Source of the DNA: JAKACA01 sp963735115
GTDB lineage: Bacteria; Actinomycetota; Acidimicrobiia; Acidimicrobiales; Bog-793
Assembly: GCA_963735115.1 (NCBI GenBank)
Contig: CAVTJR010000001.1
Location: 806,001-870,000, forward strand
Length of the DNA stretch: 64,000 nt
Direction: 5' to 3'
In this document: piece by piece, positions 43,146 through 51,483 of the stretch
Layout: every line of letters starts with the position of its first letter
Position numbering within the stretch: the first letter of the stretch is position 1
Program-made: the position numbers and the translations under genes
The notes under the pieces: model-generated
Told to the model about the DNA's origin: nothing
The model's database searches: none
Seen by the model: the letters and a program-made list of their open reading frames with translations, nothing else

Positions 43146-43907
43146 TCACCGCGGAGCCCGCCCGTGGCGAGAACCTCCTACGGAGCCGAGCAGTATCTCC
43201 AAGCGCCCATCGGCGCGGAGGCCATCGAGGTCGGCGTCACGGGCGACGTTGGCGGTGAGGTCAGGGTTGAGCTGGATGGCCCGGGCAAGGGTTTCCATGG
43301 CGGCGTCGCCCAGGTCCGCACGAGCTTGCGTGCATGCGAGGTTGTAATGGGCCATGCCGCAGGCAGGATCAGGTGCGCCCAGGTAGTCACAGACTGCGAC
43401 CGCATGCGCCTGCAGGGCGAGTGCCCGATCCGAGCGCTCATGTGAGAGGTAGTAGTCGCCCAGATGGCCCGTCGGATGCCAGAAGCCCCTCACAATGATC
43501 TGCAGCCACAGGTGACGGCCCTGTAACCACGGGTGTCGAGAGGGGTCGAGGAGATCCTCGGCCGAGATCGCCTCCAGCGCGGCGAGGAGAGCGCCGAGGG
43601 TCCTCCGGCTCTCGCGGGCGACAGCCCCTGACGACTGCTGGCTGTAATGGCCGTAGACGTTGGCCGACAGGTGATCGATCTCGCCGAAGCTGGGAGGTGT
43701 TCTTCCCTGCGAGATCGCCTCGAGCCGCTCGACCTGCTGCAACTTGAATTCCGTGTTATGGGCGACCAGCGGCAGCGCCGCCCACCGTTGCGGGCTGCCG
43801 TTCTCGGGCGGGGCTCCAGTGATGGCGGCGAGCAACAACTCCTCTTCGACGGCGGCAAAGCCGAGGAGGCCGACGATGGCGGACCGCAGATGCACGACCT
43901 CGTTCAC
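43146..43907 (-). CDS. DinB-like four-helix protein fused to a TPR-like tail
   Basis: This 253-residue protein begins with a DinB/DfsB-like helical domain (AHNTEFKLQQVERLEAI and VRGFWHPTGHLGDYYLSH), whose histidines could hold a metal. The C-terminal 80 residues (AVAVCDYLGAPDPACGMAHY, then LACTQARADLGDAAMETLAR) form a tetratricopeptide pair. DinB-like proteins include thiol-dependent transferases. The start overlaps the preceding methyltransferase stop (ATGA, 43904-43907), so the pair is translated together. Confidence 0.6.
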   Translation of the reverse strand: MNEVVHLRSAIVGLLGFAAVEEELLLAAITGAPPENGSPQRWAALPLVAHNTEFKLQQVERLEAISQGRTPPSFGEIDHLSANVYGHYSQQSSGAVARESRRTLGALLAALEAISAEDLLDPSRHPWLQGRHLWLQIIVRGFWHPTGHLGDYYLSHERSDRALALQAHAVAVCDYLGAPDPACGMAHYNLACTQARADLGDAAMETLARAIQLNPDLTANVARDADLDGLRADGRLEILLGSVGGSRHGRAPR

Positions 43908-44512
43908 GATGTCGAGACTCCTCCTTCGATTGACTTGGCAGGGCCGAGCGGGGACGGCTTGTAGGCGACGAACTTGACGATGTCGTCCACGATGACGGTG
44001 ATCCGGTGAAAGCCGATGGTCTGAAGGCGCGTGAGGAGCGACGACGGCTCGATCGGGTTGTAGGTGTCGCCCACGTGGAAGTGGTGCAGGTCGTTGCTGG
44101 CGAGGCTGTCGGACCCGATGAGAACCCCGCCCGGGCGCAAGACGCGAAACATCTCGCCGATGACCTTGTCCTGCAGCGACACGGTGGGAACGTGATGCAG
44201 CATCGTGAACGAGCCGACGGAGTCGAAGGTGGCGCTGGCGAAGGTCATTGCCGAGGCGTCACCGACGATCACCTCCACGTTGGTTCGGTGAAAGCGCTCG
44301 GACAGCCTGCTCGCCGCCTCGGGGTCGAGCTCGAGGGCGGCCAGGAGACCGACACGCTGGCGCAGCCAGTCGGTGGCCGCACCCGGGCCTGGGCCCACCT
44401 CGAGCATCTCGTCACCAAGGTCGACGCCGGCGACGAGCGACGGTAGGACCTCGGTCTGCATGTGTGCGGCCCACTCGGGACTCGGGCACAGGGCGGCATG
44501 ATTCTCGTTCAC
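43904..44512 (-). CDS. SAM-dependent methyltransferase (ubiE/small-molecule type)
   Basis: This 202-residue protein has the SAM motif EMLEVGPGPGAATDWL, then LAALELDPEAASRLSERF and VEVIVGDASAMTFASATFDS, and the post-motif MFRVLRPGGVLIGSDS. TACCGT 7 bases before the GTG suggests a leaderless start. It is coupled to the DinB-like gene and divergent from an AraC-type regulator, which may control both. Confidence 0.82.
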   Translation of the reverse strand: MNENHAALCPSPEWAAHMQTEVLPSLVAGVDLGDEMLEVGPGPGAATDWLRQRVGLLAALELDPEAASRLSERFHRTNVEVIVGDASAMTFASATFDSVGSFTMLHHVPTVSLQDKVIGEMFRVLRPGGVLIGSDSLASNDLHHFHVGDTYNPIEPSSLLTRLQTIGFHRITVIVDDIVKFVAYKPSPLGPAKSIEGGVSTS

Positions 44513-44519
44513 CGCTTCG

Positions 44520-44525
44520 ACGGTA
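44520..44525 (-). promoter_or_regulatory. -10 element of the methyltransferase operon
   Basis: TACCGT lies 7 bases before the GTG at 44512, in the 55-base gap to the divergent AraC-type gene. Confidence 0.4.
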
Positions 44526-44567
44526 CGGAACGGGCGCCTCGACGCCTAGGGCGTAGGGTGACATCCT

Positions 44568-45374
44568 GTGTCGCAAGACGGACAGAGTTCTCCGGCGAGC
44601 GCCCCGACTCCGTCTGCGATGGTCGTCGCGACATTCCCGATGGCCCCGGGTACGCGCTTCAACTGGCACACTCACCGCGACCATCAGCTCGCCTGGGCCT
44701 CGAGCGGTGTCCTGACGGTGGTGACGGGGTCAGCGACGTGGGTACTCCCTCCCACCCGTGCACTCTGGATCCCCGCCGAGCTACCGCACGAGACCCGCGC
44801 CTCCGGCCGCGCCCTCATGCGAACGCTCTATGTGAGACCGGAGCTCTGCCCGATCGCCTGGACCGAGCCCACCCCCGTAGCCGCACGGCAGCTGCTGGCG
44901 GAGCTGATCGCGTACCTGGAGGACGAAACGCTCGAGCCGGCTCGGCGTGTACGCGCCGAAACCGTGCTGGTCGATCTGCTCGAGCCGGTCGCCATGGCGA
45001 CGATCCATCTGCGGCTGCCGGTCGAGGAGCGCGCCCGCGACGTCGCGCAGGGCCTCAGCGAGAACCCGGCCGACAAGCGGACGCTCGACGAGTGGGGCCG
45101 TGAGGTCGGCGCCAGCGGGCGGACCCTCGCACGTGCCTTCTCGACCGACACCGGCGTGCCCTTCGGACGTTGGCGCACGCAGCTGCGGCTGCAGGCGGCT
45201 TTGCAGGCGCTCGCATCAGGCGAGTCGGTCAGCAACGTCGCCAGGCTCGTCGGCTACGACACGGCGAGTGCGCTCGTCGCCGCCTTTCGCCGCGAGACCG
45301 GCCTCACCCCGGCGATGTACTTCAAAGACGTACCTGTCATGCAGGCGCCACCCTCAGTGCGGGCGGGGACGTGA
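44568..45374 (+). CDS. AraC-family transcriptional regulator with cupin N-terminus
   Basis: This 268-residue protein has a cupin (HTHRDHQLAWASSGVLTVV, then WIPAELPHETRASG) and a C-terminal double helix-turn-helix (LDEWGREVGASGRTLARAFS, then VSNVARLVGYDTASALVAAF and RRETGLTPAMYFKD). GTG is the start with TAGGGT 8 bases before it. It is divergent from the methyltransferase/DinB pair, a common place for the regulator of that operon. Confidence 0.88.
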   Translation: MSQDGQSSPASAPTPSAMVVATFPMAPGTRFNWHTHRDHQLAWASSGVLTVVTGSATWVLPPTRALWIPAELPHETRASGRALMRTLYVRPELCPIAWTEPTPVAARQLLAELIAYLEDETLEPARRVRAETVLVDLLEPVAMATIHLRLPVEERARDVAQGLSENPADKRTLDEWGREVGASGRTLARAFSTDTGVPFGRWRTQLRLQAALQALASGESVSNVARLVGYDTASALVAAFRRETGLTPAMYFKDVPVMQAPPSVRAGT

Positions 45375-45508
45375 TCATGGGGAGCAGCCTGGGCCGCCGA
45401 GTGAACCGTCTCTGAGCGCAGGCATTGCGCGCTGGCCTGGCGAGCTCCGGCAAGCCAGGATGAGTGACCGGCAGCGAGCGGTGATGCCCGGAACGAGAGG
45501 ATCAGGTC

Positions 45509-46207
45509 ATGGAGACACTTGTGAGCTACGAGCTGCGAGACGCCATCGCCACCATCGCCATGAACGACGGCAAGGTGAACGTCCTCTCGCTGCAGATGCT
45601 CTCGCAGGTGAACGGCGCACTCGATCAGGCGGAAAGCGACGGCGCCGTCGTCGTGCTCACGGGCCGGGACGGCATCTTCTCGGCGGGTTTCGACCTGCGC
45701 GTGCTCACGGCGGGCGGTACCGACGCGGCCGACATGCTGCGGGGCGGCTTCGAGCTGTCAAGGCGGCTCCTGTCCTTCCCGCGACCGGTCGTCATCGCCT
45801 GCCCCGGGCATGCCATCGCCATGGGGGCGTTCTTGCTGCTCTCCGGTGACTACCGAGTCGGGGCACAAGGTGCTCACCGGGTCACGGCGAATGAAGTCGC
45901 TATCGGCCTCACGATGCCCGAGACGGCCATCGAGATATGCCGGCAACGTCTCGCCCCCGCCTTCTTCAACCGTGCCGTCATCAATGCGGAGATCTTCACC
46001 CCCGACGAGGCGGTGACGGCCGGGTTCTTCGATCGGGTGGCGCCGCCGGCAGAGTTGCACGCCGTCGCCCGCGCCGCCGCCGTTCAGCTGACCACTCTCA
46101 ACATGGAGGCGCACGCCGCCACCAAGCTCCGCACGAGAGGCCAGGCACTGAGCGCTATCAGCCGTGCCATAGAAGCCGACGACGCAGCGGTACGCGCCCG
46201 CTTGTGA
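45509..46207 (+). CDS. Enoyl-CoA hydratase/isomerase family protein
   Basis: This 232-residue crotonase-fold protein has the oxyanion segments FSAGFDLRVL and ACPGHAIAMGAFLLLSGDYR, followed by VTANEVAIGLTMPETAIEI. Length is at the short end of the family (about 250-260). Many such proteins hydrate enoyl-CoA or act as isomerases; here the glutamates E in ANEVA and MPETA are in place. The GTC/AGG upstream gives only a weak ribosome binding site. Confidence 0.82.
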   Translation: METLVSYELRDAIATIAMNDGKVNVLSLQMLSQVNGALDQAESDGAVVVLTGRDGIFSAGFDLRVLTAGGTDAADMLRGGFELSRRLLSFPRPVVIACPGHAIAMGAFLLLSGDYRVGAQGAHRVTANEVAIGLTMPETAIEICRQRLAPAFFNRAVINAEIFTPDEAVTAGFFDRVAPPAELHAVARAAAVQLTTLNMEAHAATKLRTRGQALSAISRAIEADDAAVRARL

Positions 46208-46221
46208 CGCCCGGCCGCCAG

Positions 46222-46520
46222 TCACCGGGCGGGAAAGCGGATCACAGCGTCGCCCTCGCGTCGCGGGGCGGTCACGTCCTCAGAAGGGCGGGGCGAGAAG
46301 GGCGCGCCAGGGTGACTCGCCCGGCGGACATCGTCCAGGTGGCGCCGGCGCGGCCACCGACGAGGGCGATCGGTCGCAAGACGCCGTTCGTCGTCACGAC
46401 CGTTTGGTATGGACCGAGAATCGCCGCCCTCGACGTCCACCCCATGAGGACAGGGTCGAAGGAGCCGAGCAGCCGGCGCCGTGGCAGCTCGGTGCCGGAC
46501 CGACTCGGCTTGAGTTGAAC
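46222..46520 (-). pseudogene. Winged-helix DNA-glycosylase-like (AlkZ family) C-terminal fragment, frameshifted
   Basis: The frame from about 46520 reads LLGSFDPVLMGWTSRAAIL, then VVTTNGVLRPIALVGGRAGA and TWTMSAGRVTLA, the end of DUF1006/AlkZ-like winged-helix proteins. After RVTLA it goes off frame; dropping two bases of the GCGCGC run at 46302-46307 gives PFSPRPSEDVTAPRREGDAV and IRFPAR to a stop at 46222. The first about 300 residues of the family are missing. Confidence 0.68.
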
Positions 46521-46528
46521 GGGGCCGT

Positions 46529-47893
46529 TCAAGGGCCCGTGACGGCCCCAGGCGGCGGGATCGTGCCAGCCCCAGAGACCTCGCAGCTGTCCTGGCGAGC
46601 CGGGTTCGCCGGTGCGGGCAGCCGAGGCGGACGGGCGAAGGCGGCCGGCGCCTCGAAGTCCACCATGTCGAGCGGGCTGTTGGCGGAGGCATCACGTATC
46701 GTCAGGGCTGGAAGGTTCCATTTCGTCTCGATGAGCTTGAGGATCGAGGTGTGGTCGTAGACGCGGTGAGAGACGTAGTCCTTCTTGGCGTACGGACTCA
46801 CGACACCTGACGGCACCCGGAAGCCGAACCGGTCGAAGGAGCCCGCGACGTCGCCCGCCGCGAGCAGAGGCGGCACTCGGTCCGGCGCCGGCGCCGGCGG
46901 CGGCACGACGTGGTCGTAGTAGCCGCCATGCTCGTCGTAGGTCCAGAGAAGGAGCGTCTTTGACCACTTCGGCCCCGACATCACGGCGTTCACGACCTTG
47001 GCGAGGAAGCCGTCACCGAACTGCACGTCCTGCGGGTTCTCCTCCGACGTCGAGTTGAAGTTCGGGTCTACGAACGAGCAGGACGGCAACGTGCCCGCAG
47101 CGCAGTCTCGATAGAACGACTCGATGCCGACGATGCCTCTCGAGATGGCGGGCTGAGCCAGGAGGCCGGGCCACACGCCGATCCCGGGCAGGTTCGACGA
47201 GTAGTCCCTCCAGGAGATGTCGTGACGCTCCAGCTGTTCGAGGATCGTCCCGTTGGGCGGCAGCGTCATGAGCAGCGAGTCGTCGATGAGCCCGAGCGAC
47301 GTTCCCGCGAGCAGATATCGCCGGTTCGGGAAGGTCTGGGCGAGTACTGAGCAGAACCAACGGTCGGCGATCGGGAACGTGCGGGCGAGACCGTAAGTGA
47401 AGGGCAGATCCTCGACCGTGAAATAGCCCATCGCCACCGGCCCCGACGCCGACAAGACGAAACCCTCATTCGTCCCGTGGTCGTACTGCTGATGGGAGGC
47501 GTTCCAGGTCTGGGTTGGCTGGTTGGCGAGTTGGCACGGTGTCGGCATGGGGAAGGCGTGCACGAGGCCGCCATGACCGTCAGGGTTGGTGGCCGTCGGA
47601 CGGCCGTCCGGCCCGAGCGTGAAGCCGTCGCCACGGCCGAGAAGACCGATGGCGTTGTCGAACGAGTGGTTCTCCATCATCACGACAACGAGGTGGTCGA
47701 ACTGCGGTAGCTGATCGGAGCCGATGGGGGCCGAGGGTTTCGGTGGGAGGCCGACGTGGCCGGGCGTCGTGCTCCTCGTCGTGCTCGAGGTGCTCGAAGC
47801 GCGTCCCGCTGACGGGGAGCTGCAACCAGCGATGAAAGCACCGGTAGCGCCGGCGGCGCCGGCAGCCATGCGAAGAAAGGTCCGTCGCTTCAT
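46529..47893 (-). CDS. Tat-exported phosphoesterase (phospholipase C/acid phosphatase family)
   Basis: From ATG at 47893 the protein has 454 residues. It starts with a twin-arginine signal (MKRRTFLRMAAGAAGATGAF) followed by IAGCSS, a possible lipobox. The family motif is VVMMENHSFDNAIGLLGRG, and further metal residues lie in TYDEHGGYYDHVVPP. This is the PF04185-type phosphoesterase family, within the alkaline-phosphatase fold superfamily; members cleave phospholipids or phosphate monoesters. It ends just before the broken glycosylase gene. Two copies of a long repeat lie upstream. Confidence 0.85.
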   Translation of the reverse strand: MKRRTFLRMAAGAAGATGAFIAGCSSPSAGRASSTSSTTRSTTPGHVGLPPKPSAPIGSDQLPQFDHLVVVMMENHSFDNAIGLLGRGDGFTLGPDGRPTATNPDGHGGLVHAFPMPTPCQLANQPTQTWNASHQQYDHGTNEGFVLSASGPVAMGYFTVEDLPFTYGLARTFPIADRWFCSVLAQTFPNRRYLLAGTSLGLIDDSLLMTLPPNGTILEQLERHDISWRDYSSNLPGIGVWPGLLAQPAISRGIVGIESFYRDCAAGTLPSCSFVDPNFNSTSEENPQDVQFGDGFLAKVVNAVMSGPKWSKTLLLWTYDEHGGYYDHVVPPPAPAPDRVPPLLAAGDVAGSFDRFGFRVPSGVVSPYAKKDYVSHRVYDHTSILKLIETKWNLPALTIRDASANSPLDMVDFEAPAAFARPPRLPAPANPARQDSCEVSGAGTIPPPGAVTGP

Positions 47894-48004
47894 CGGCACC
47901 TCGTCCGCCTGTGTCACGGGCGTATCTTCGCTTACTCGGGCAGCCGGAAGGCTCGCGGCGTGCCGCCCGGCGCGCGCCGGGCACGAGGGAGCTCTGCGAT
48001 CGGA

Positions 48005-48178
48005 GCGAACTGTGCGGCGAGCGCGACCGGAGAGGCCGGGTCTGGTCGGTCTGTGCACACGGTTCGGCCGGCCGGCCGGCGGGCGACGGCTCGAGGGCGA
48101 ACTGTGCGGCGAGCGCGACCGGAAAGGCCGGGTCTGGTCGGTCTGTGCACACGGTTCGGCCGGCCGGCCGGCGGGCGG
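48005..48178 (-). repeat. 92-base repeat, two copies, upstream of the phosphoesterase gene
   Basis: On the minus strand each copy has GTGTGCACAGAC and, 44 bases on, CGCACAGTTCG. The copies start every 92 bases (plus-strand marker GCGAACTGTGCGG at 48005 and 48097). GC-rich CCGGCCGGCCGG precedes each. The same motif pair with 45-base spacing occurs twice at 30033-30201 upstream of the sulfatase gene. The rest of the gap 47894-48206 shows nothing else recognisable. Confidence 0.85.
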
Positions 48179-48206
48179 GCGGTTTGGCCGGCGGGCGGCG
48201 ACGCCG

Positions 48207-49025
48207 TCAGCCGGCGGCGAATGCCGCCCGCGCCGTCGAACTGCCGACGGCCACCCGGTCGAAGTAACCATAGGTTCCCTGCTCCATCAATTCGCGGGCC
48301 GCCTCGACGAGGGCGCCCAGCGCAACCCAGGCGAAGGCCCCGCCGACCGAGATGCGCCTCACGCCGGCGGAGGCGAGCGCGGCCACGTTTGGCGCGCCCG
48401 AGAGCGCCAGCACGTTCACCGGCAGCCCGACCGACTCGACCACCGTGCGGATCTCGGCGAGGTCACGAAGGCCCGGTGCATACAGCACGTCTGCCCCGGC
48501 CGCCTCGTAGGCCTGCAGACGGGCGATCGTGTCCCCGAGATCCGCCTGCCCATGTAGGTAGTTCTCGGCCCTCGCCGTCAGCACGAGATGCACGGGTCCC
48601 GTATGGGCGGCTTCGGCGGCGGCGACGACCCGCTCTGCCGCTTCGGCCAACTCGAAGATCGGCTCGTCTGCCCGCCCGGTCGAGTCTTCCACCGAACATC
48701 CGGCCAGGCCGATCGATACCGCCAAGCTCACCGTCTCGCCCACGCCGGCGGCGTCGGCTCCGAAGCAATTCTCCAGGTCGGCGGACACCGGCAGGTCGGT
48801 TGCTCCCACAATGGCGGCGGCATGCGCAAGGGCCTCGTCCCGTGTCAGGGAGCCGTCGAGTCGCCCGAGCGTGGCGGCGGAGCCACTGCTCGTCGTCGCC
48901 AGCGCCTGGAAACCGAGGGACGCCAGCACCTTTGCGGACCCGGCGTCCCATGGGTTCGGCATCAGGAGGGGCCTGTCGCCGTGGTGCAGCGCCAGAAACC
49001 CCTCCGCCTTGCTCACAGCATCCAT
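48207..49025 (-). CDS. Isocitrate lyase/PEP mutase family protein
   Basis: From ATG at 49025 the protein has 272 residues: LLMPNPWDAGSAKVLASLGF, then LPVSADLENCFGADAAGV, GLAGCSVEDSTG and LTARAENYLHG. The family makes or breaks C-C or C-P bonds on 2-oxo acids. In this group of small members the function is often oxaloacetate or 2-methylisocitrate chemistry or is unknown; it is too short for true isocitrate lyase. TACGTT 6 bases before the ATG gives a leaderless layout. The repeat block lies downstream. Confidence 0.82.
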   Translation of the reverse strand: MDAVSKAEGFLALHHGDRPLLMPNPWDAGSAKVLASLGFQALATTSSGSAATLGRLDGSLTRDEALAHAAAIVGATDLPVSADLENCFGADAAGVGETVSLAVSIGLAGCSVEDSTGRADEPIFELAEAAERVVAAAEAAHTGPVHLVLTARAENYLHGQADLGDTIARLQAYEAAGADVLYAPGLRDLAEIRTVVESVGLPVNVLALSGAPNVAALASAGVRRISVGGAFAWVALGALVEAARELMEQGTYGYFDRVAVGSSTARAAFAAG

Positions 49026-49031
49026 CGGACC

Positions 49032-49037
49032 AACGTA
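49032..49037 (-). promoter_or_regulatory. -10 element of the PEP-mutase-like gene (leaderless start)
   Basis: TACGTT lies 6 bases before the ATG at 49025. Confidence 0.5.
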
Positions 49038-49134
49038 GCGGCCTGCCAGCCGGCGCTCTCTGCCAGAGAGAAACGGCACGGCGTCACCGCCCGGCGAAGT
49101 TGCCCGCCTCCGCCCCGCTGACAGCGCCGAGCGC

Positions 49135-50469
49135 ATGTCGGCTCAGCTGTGCCTGCCCGTCCAGAGGTCAAGATGGAGCATGAGCTCTGGGGGCTACAGG
49201 ATGGTCTTTCGCGCCCCCGGAGTGGCCTTTCTGCTCACGACCTCGCTGGTCGCCCGCCTCCCCGTAGCCATGGCGAACCTGGCGATCATCCTCCGCGTGG
49301 CCGAGGCGACGGGATCCTACGCCCGGGCGGGAGCCGTCACGGGAGCCTATGTCGTCGGCACGGGCGTCATGGGTCCGGTGCTCGGCCGTCTGGCCGACCG
49401 GGTGGGGCGTCGGCCGGTCCTGTTGCTCGCGGCCGTCGCCAACGCCGCCGGCTTGATCTCCCTCGCCTTCATCCCGGTGCACGAGACGCTGCTCGTTCTC
49501 ATCGTGGCGGCCGCCTCGGGGGCGAGCCTTCCTCCGGTTGCGCCGGCGGTCCGGTCTCTGTGGCCAGGACTCGTGAGCGGGGAGCTGCGCAGCAGTCTCT
49601 ACGCCTTCGATGCCACCATGCAGGAAGCCACCTTCATGGTCGGACCGACCCTGGTGGCATTCCTCAGCACACTCTCCGGGCCGCCGGCAGCGCTCATCGC
49701 CTGCGGCGCCATCGGACTTGGCGGCACGGTGGCTCTGTCGCTGCACCCGGCGATCTCGTCTCCCATCGCCCAGATGCGGGCGGACGGGGAGGGGGCAACG
49801 AGCCTGGGCCAGGCCAGGAGCGCCGCGGGCGAGGCCGCAGAGACGGCGTCCGGCGAGCGGGTTGAGCCGCCCGAGGCGCCCAACCCTCCCGCCAGGCCGG
49901 TAGCGCTTCGCCGCCGGTTCCAGCCCGCCGGGCTCCCCGGCCTCGCCACGCTGGTCGGGATAGTGCTCGTGTACCTGGCGGCCATCCTCGTCGTCGAGGT
50001 GACCGTCGTGGCCTTTGCCGGCTGCGCCCACGCCAGCGATCAGGCGGGCGTGCTCCTCGCCGTCTGGGCAACGGGCTCGATGACAGGCGGTTTCGTGTTC
50101 GGTGCCCGCACGGCCCATGCCGGCACGAGGGTGTTGGCACCGGTGCTGGCGGCAGCGGGTCTGGGTTTCCTGTGCTTGGCGGCCGCCCCGGGCGTGGGGG
50201 TGCTCTATGGACTGCTGTTCCTTGCCGGTATGTCGATCGCTCCCGGGTTCAGCTGCATCTACGGGCTAGTCGGACAGCTCGCTCCCTCGACCGGCTCCGT
50301 CGAGGCCTTCAGCTGGGTCGGCAGCGGCATCCAGATGGGAGCTGCTGGCGGGGCTGCCCTCGGAGGGGTGCTCGTCGATACCGTCGGTACGCGCTGGTCC
50401 TTCGTGTTCGCCGCCGGAGGTGCCATGACGACGGCGGTCATCGCCTGGTCGCGTTCACGCCGGCTGTGA
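49135..50469 (+). CDS. MFS transporter
   Basis: This protein of up to 444 residues has 12 hydrophobic segments in two halves around a basic, Pro-rich loop at about residues 210-260. The MFS motif GRLADRVGRRPVLL lies after helix 2. It exports or imports small molecules by proton exchange; the substrate is unknown. Start choice is open: ATG at 49135, or in-frame later ones at 49180 and 49201; none has a clear ribosome binding site. It is followed 39 bases later by an ABC exporter. Confidence 0.82.
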   Translation: MSAQLCLPVQRSRWSMSSGGYRMVFRAPGVAFLLTTSLVARLPVAMANLAIILRVAEATGSYARAGAVTGAYVVGTGVMGPVLGRLADRVGRRPVLLLAAVANAAGLISLAFIPVHETLLVLIVAAASGASLPPVAPAVRSLWPGLVSGELRSSLYAFDATMQEATFMVGPTLVAFLSTLSGPPAALIACGAIGLGGTVALSLHPAISSPIAQMRADGEGATSLGQARSAAGEAAETASGERVEPPEAPNPPARPVALRRRFQPAGLPGLATLVGIVLVYLAAILVVEVTVVAFAGCAHASDQAGVLLAVWATGSMTGGFVFGARTAHAGTRVLAPVLAAAGLGFLCLAAAPGVGVLYGLLFLAGMSIAPGFSCIYGLVGQLAPSTGSVEAFSWVGSGIQMGAAGGAALGGVLVDTVGTRWSFVFAAGGAMTTAVIAWSRSRRL

Positions 50470-50508
50470 ACTGCCTGAACCGACCCAGCTGTGCGATGCT
50501 CGTGCTCG

Positions 50509-51483
50509 ATGGCGAGCTCAGCCGGTGCCACACAGGACCACGTCGTCATCCGCACGGTCGGGTTGACCAAGGTGTACGCCGGCACGGACTTCCGGGCCGT
50601 CGACGAGCTCAATCTCGAGGTCACCTCCGGGGAGATCTTCGGCTTGCTCGGTCCGAACGGCGCCGGCAAGACGACGACGGCAGGCATGCTCACGACGCGG
50701 GTGATCCCGACCTCTGGCAACGCCACGGTGGGCGGAGTCGATGTCGTCGCCCATCCGGCGCTGGCGAAGCAGCTGCTCGGCATCGTTTCGCAGCAGAACA
50801 CTCTCGACCGCCAGCTCACGGTGTGGGAGAACCTCTACTACCACGGCCTGCTCTTCGGCATCGCCGCCAAGCGATCGCACGCGATCGCCGACGAGCTGCT
50901 CGAGCAATTCCACCTGAGCCGATGGGCGAAGGCTTCCGTCTACGCCCTCTCCGGTGGGATGGCACAGCGGCTCATGGTGGCGAGAGCGATCTTCCACCGC
51001 CCGGCTGTGCTGTTCATGGACGAGCCGACGGCAGGGCTCGACCCACAGAGCCGCCTGGCGCTCTGGCAGATCCTCGGGGAGCTGAACAGCGAGGGCCAGA
51101 CGATCATGCTCACGACCCATTACATGGAGGAAGCCGATCAGCTGTGTGGCCGGGTGGCCATCATGGACCACGGCAGGATCCTCGCTCTCGACACCCCGGC
51201 CGCATTGAAGGCGAGTGTGGGGGCTGACACCCTCGTGACGGTGCTCTCGGCGGACGACGCCCAGGCGCTCTCCGAGCACCTGCGCACCGCCGTCGAAGGC
51301 GTCATCTCCGCCCGTACGATCGACGGTGGAGTCGAGCTGCGCGTGAAGGGCGCCGAGCGGATACTTACCCGGGTCGTGGAGGCGGCGGAGGGGGGCGGTT
51401 TCGACGTGGTGGACCTTCGCGTCTCGGAAACGACCCTCGAGACCGTCTTCATCAACCTCACCGGCAAGGAGCTGCGCGAATGA
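50509..51483 (+). CDS. ABC transporter ATP-binding protein (DrrA-like)
   Basis: From ATG at 50509 the protein has 324 residues with Walker A GPNGAGKTTTAGML, signature LSGGMAQRLMVA and Walker B VLFMDEPTAGLDP, followed by TTHYMEEADQL. The C-terminal domain (VISARTIDGGVELRVKG and VSETTLETVFINLTG) is the DrrA-type tail. It overlaps the permease start as ATGA, and the pair forms one exporter for lipophilic compounds or lipids. Drug export is inferred. Confidence 0.9.
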   Translation: MASSAGATQDHVVIRTVGLTKVYAGTDFRAVDELNLEVTSGEIFGLLGPNGAGKTTTAGMLTTRVIPTSGNATVGGVDVVAHPALAKQLLGIVSQQNTLDRQLTVWENLYYHGLLFGIAAKRSHAIADELLEQFHLSRWAKASVYALSGGMAQRLMVARAIFHRPAVLFMDEPTAGLDPQSRLALWQILGELNSEGQTIMLTTHYMEEADQLCGRVAIMDHGRILALDTPAALKASVGADTLVTVLSADDAQALSEHLRTAVEGVISARTIDGGVELRVKGAERILTRVVEAAEGGGFDVVDLRVSETTLETVFINLTGKELRE

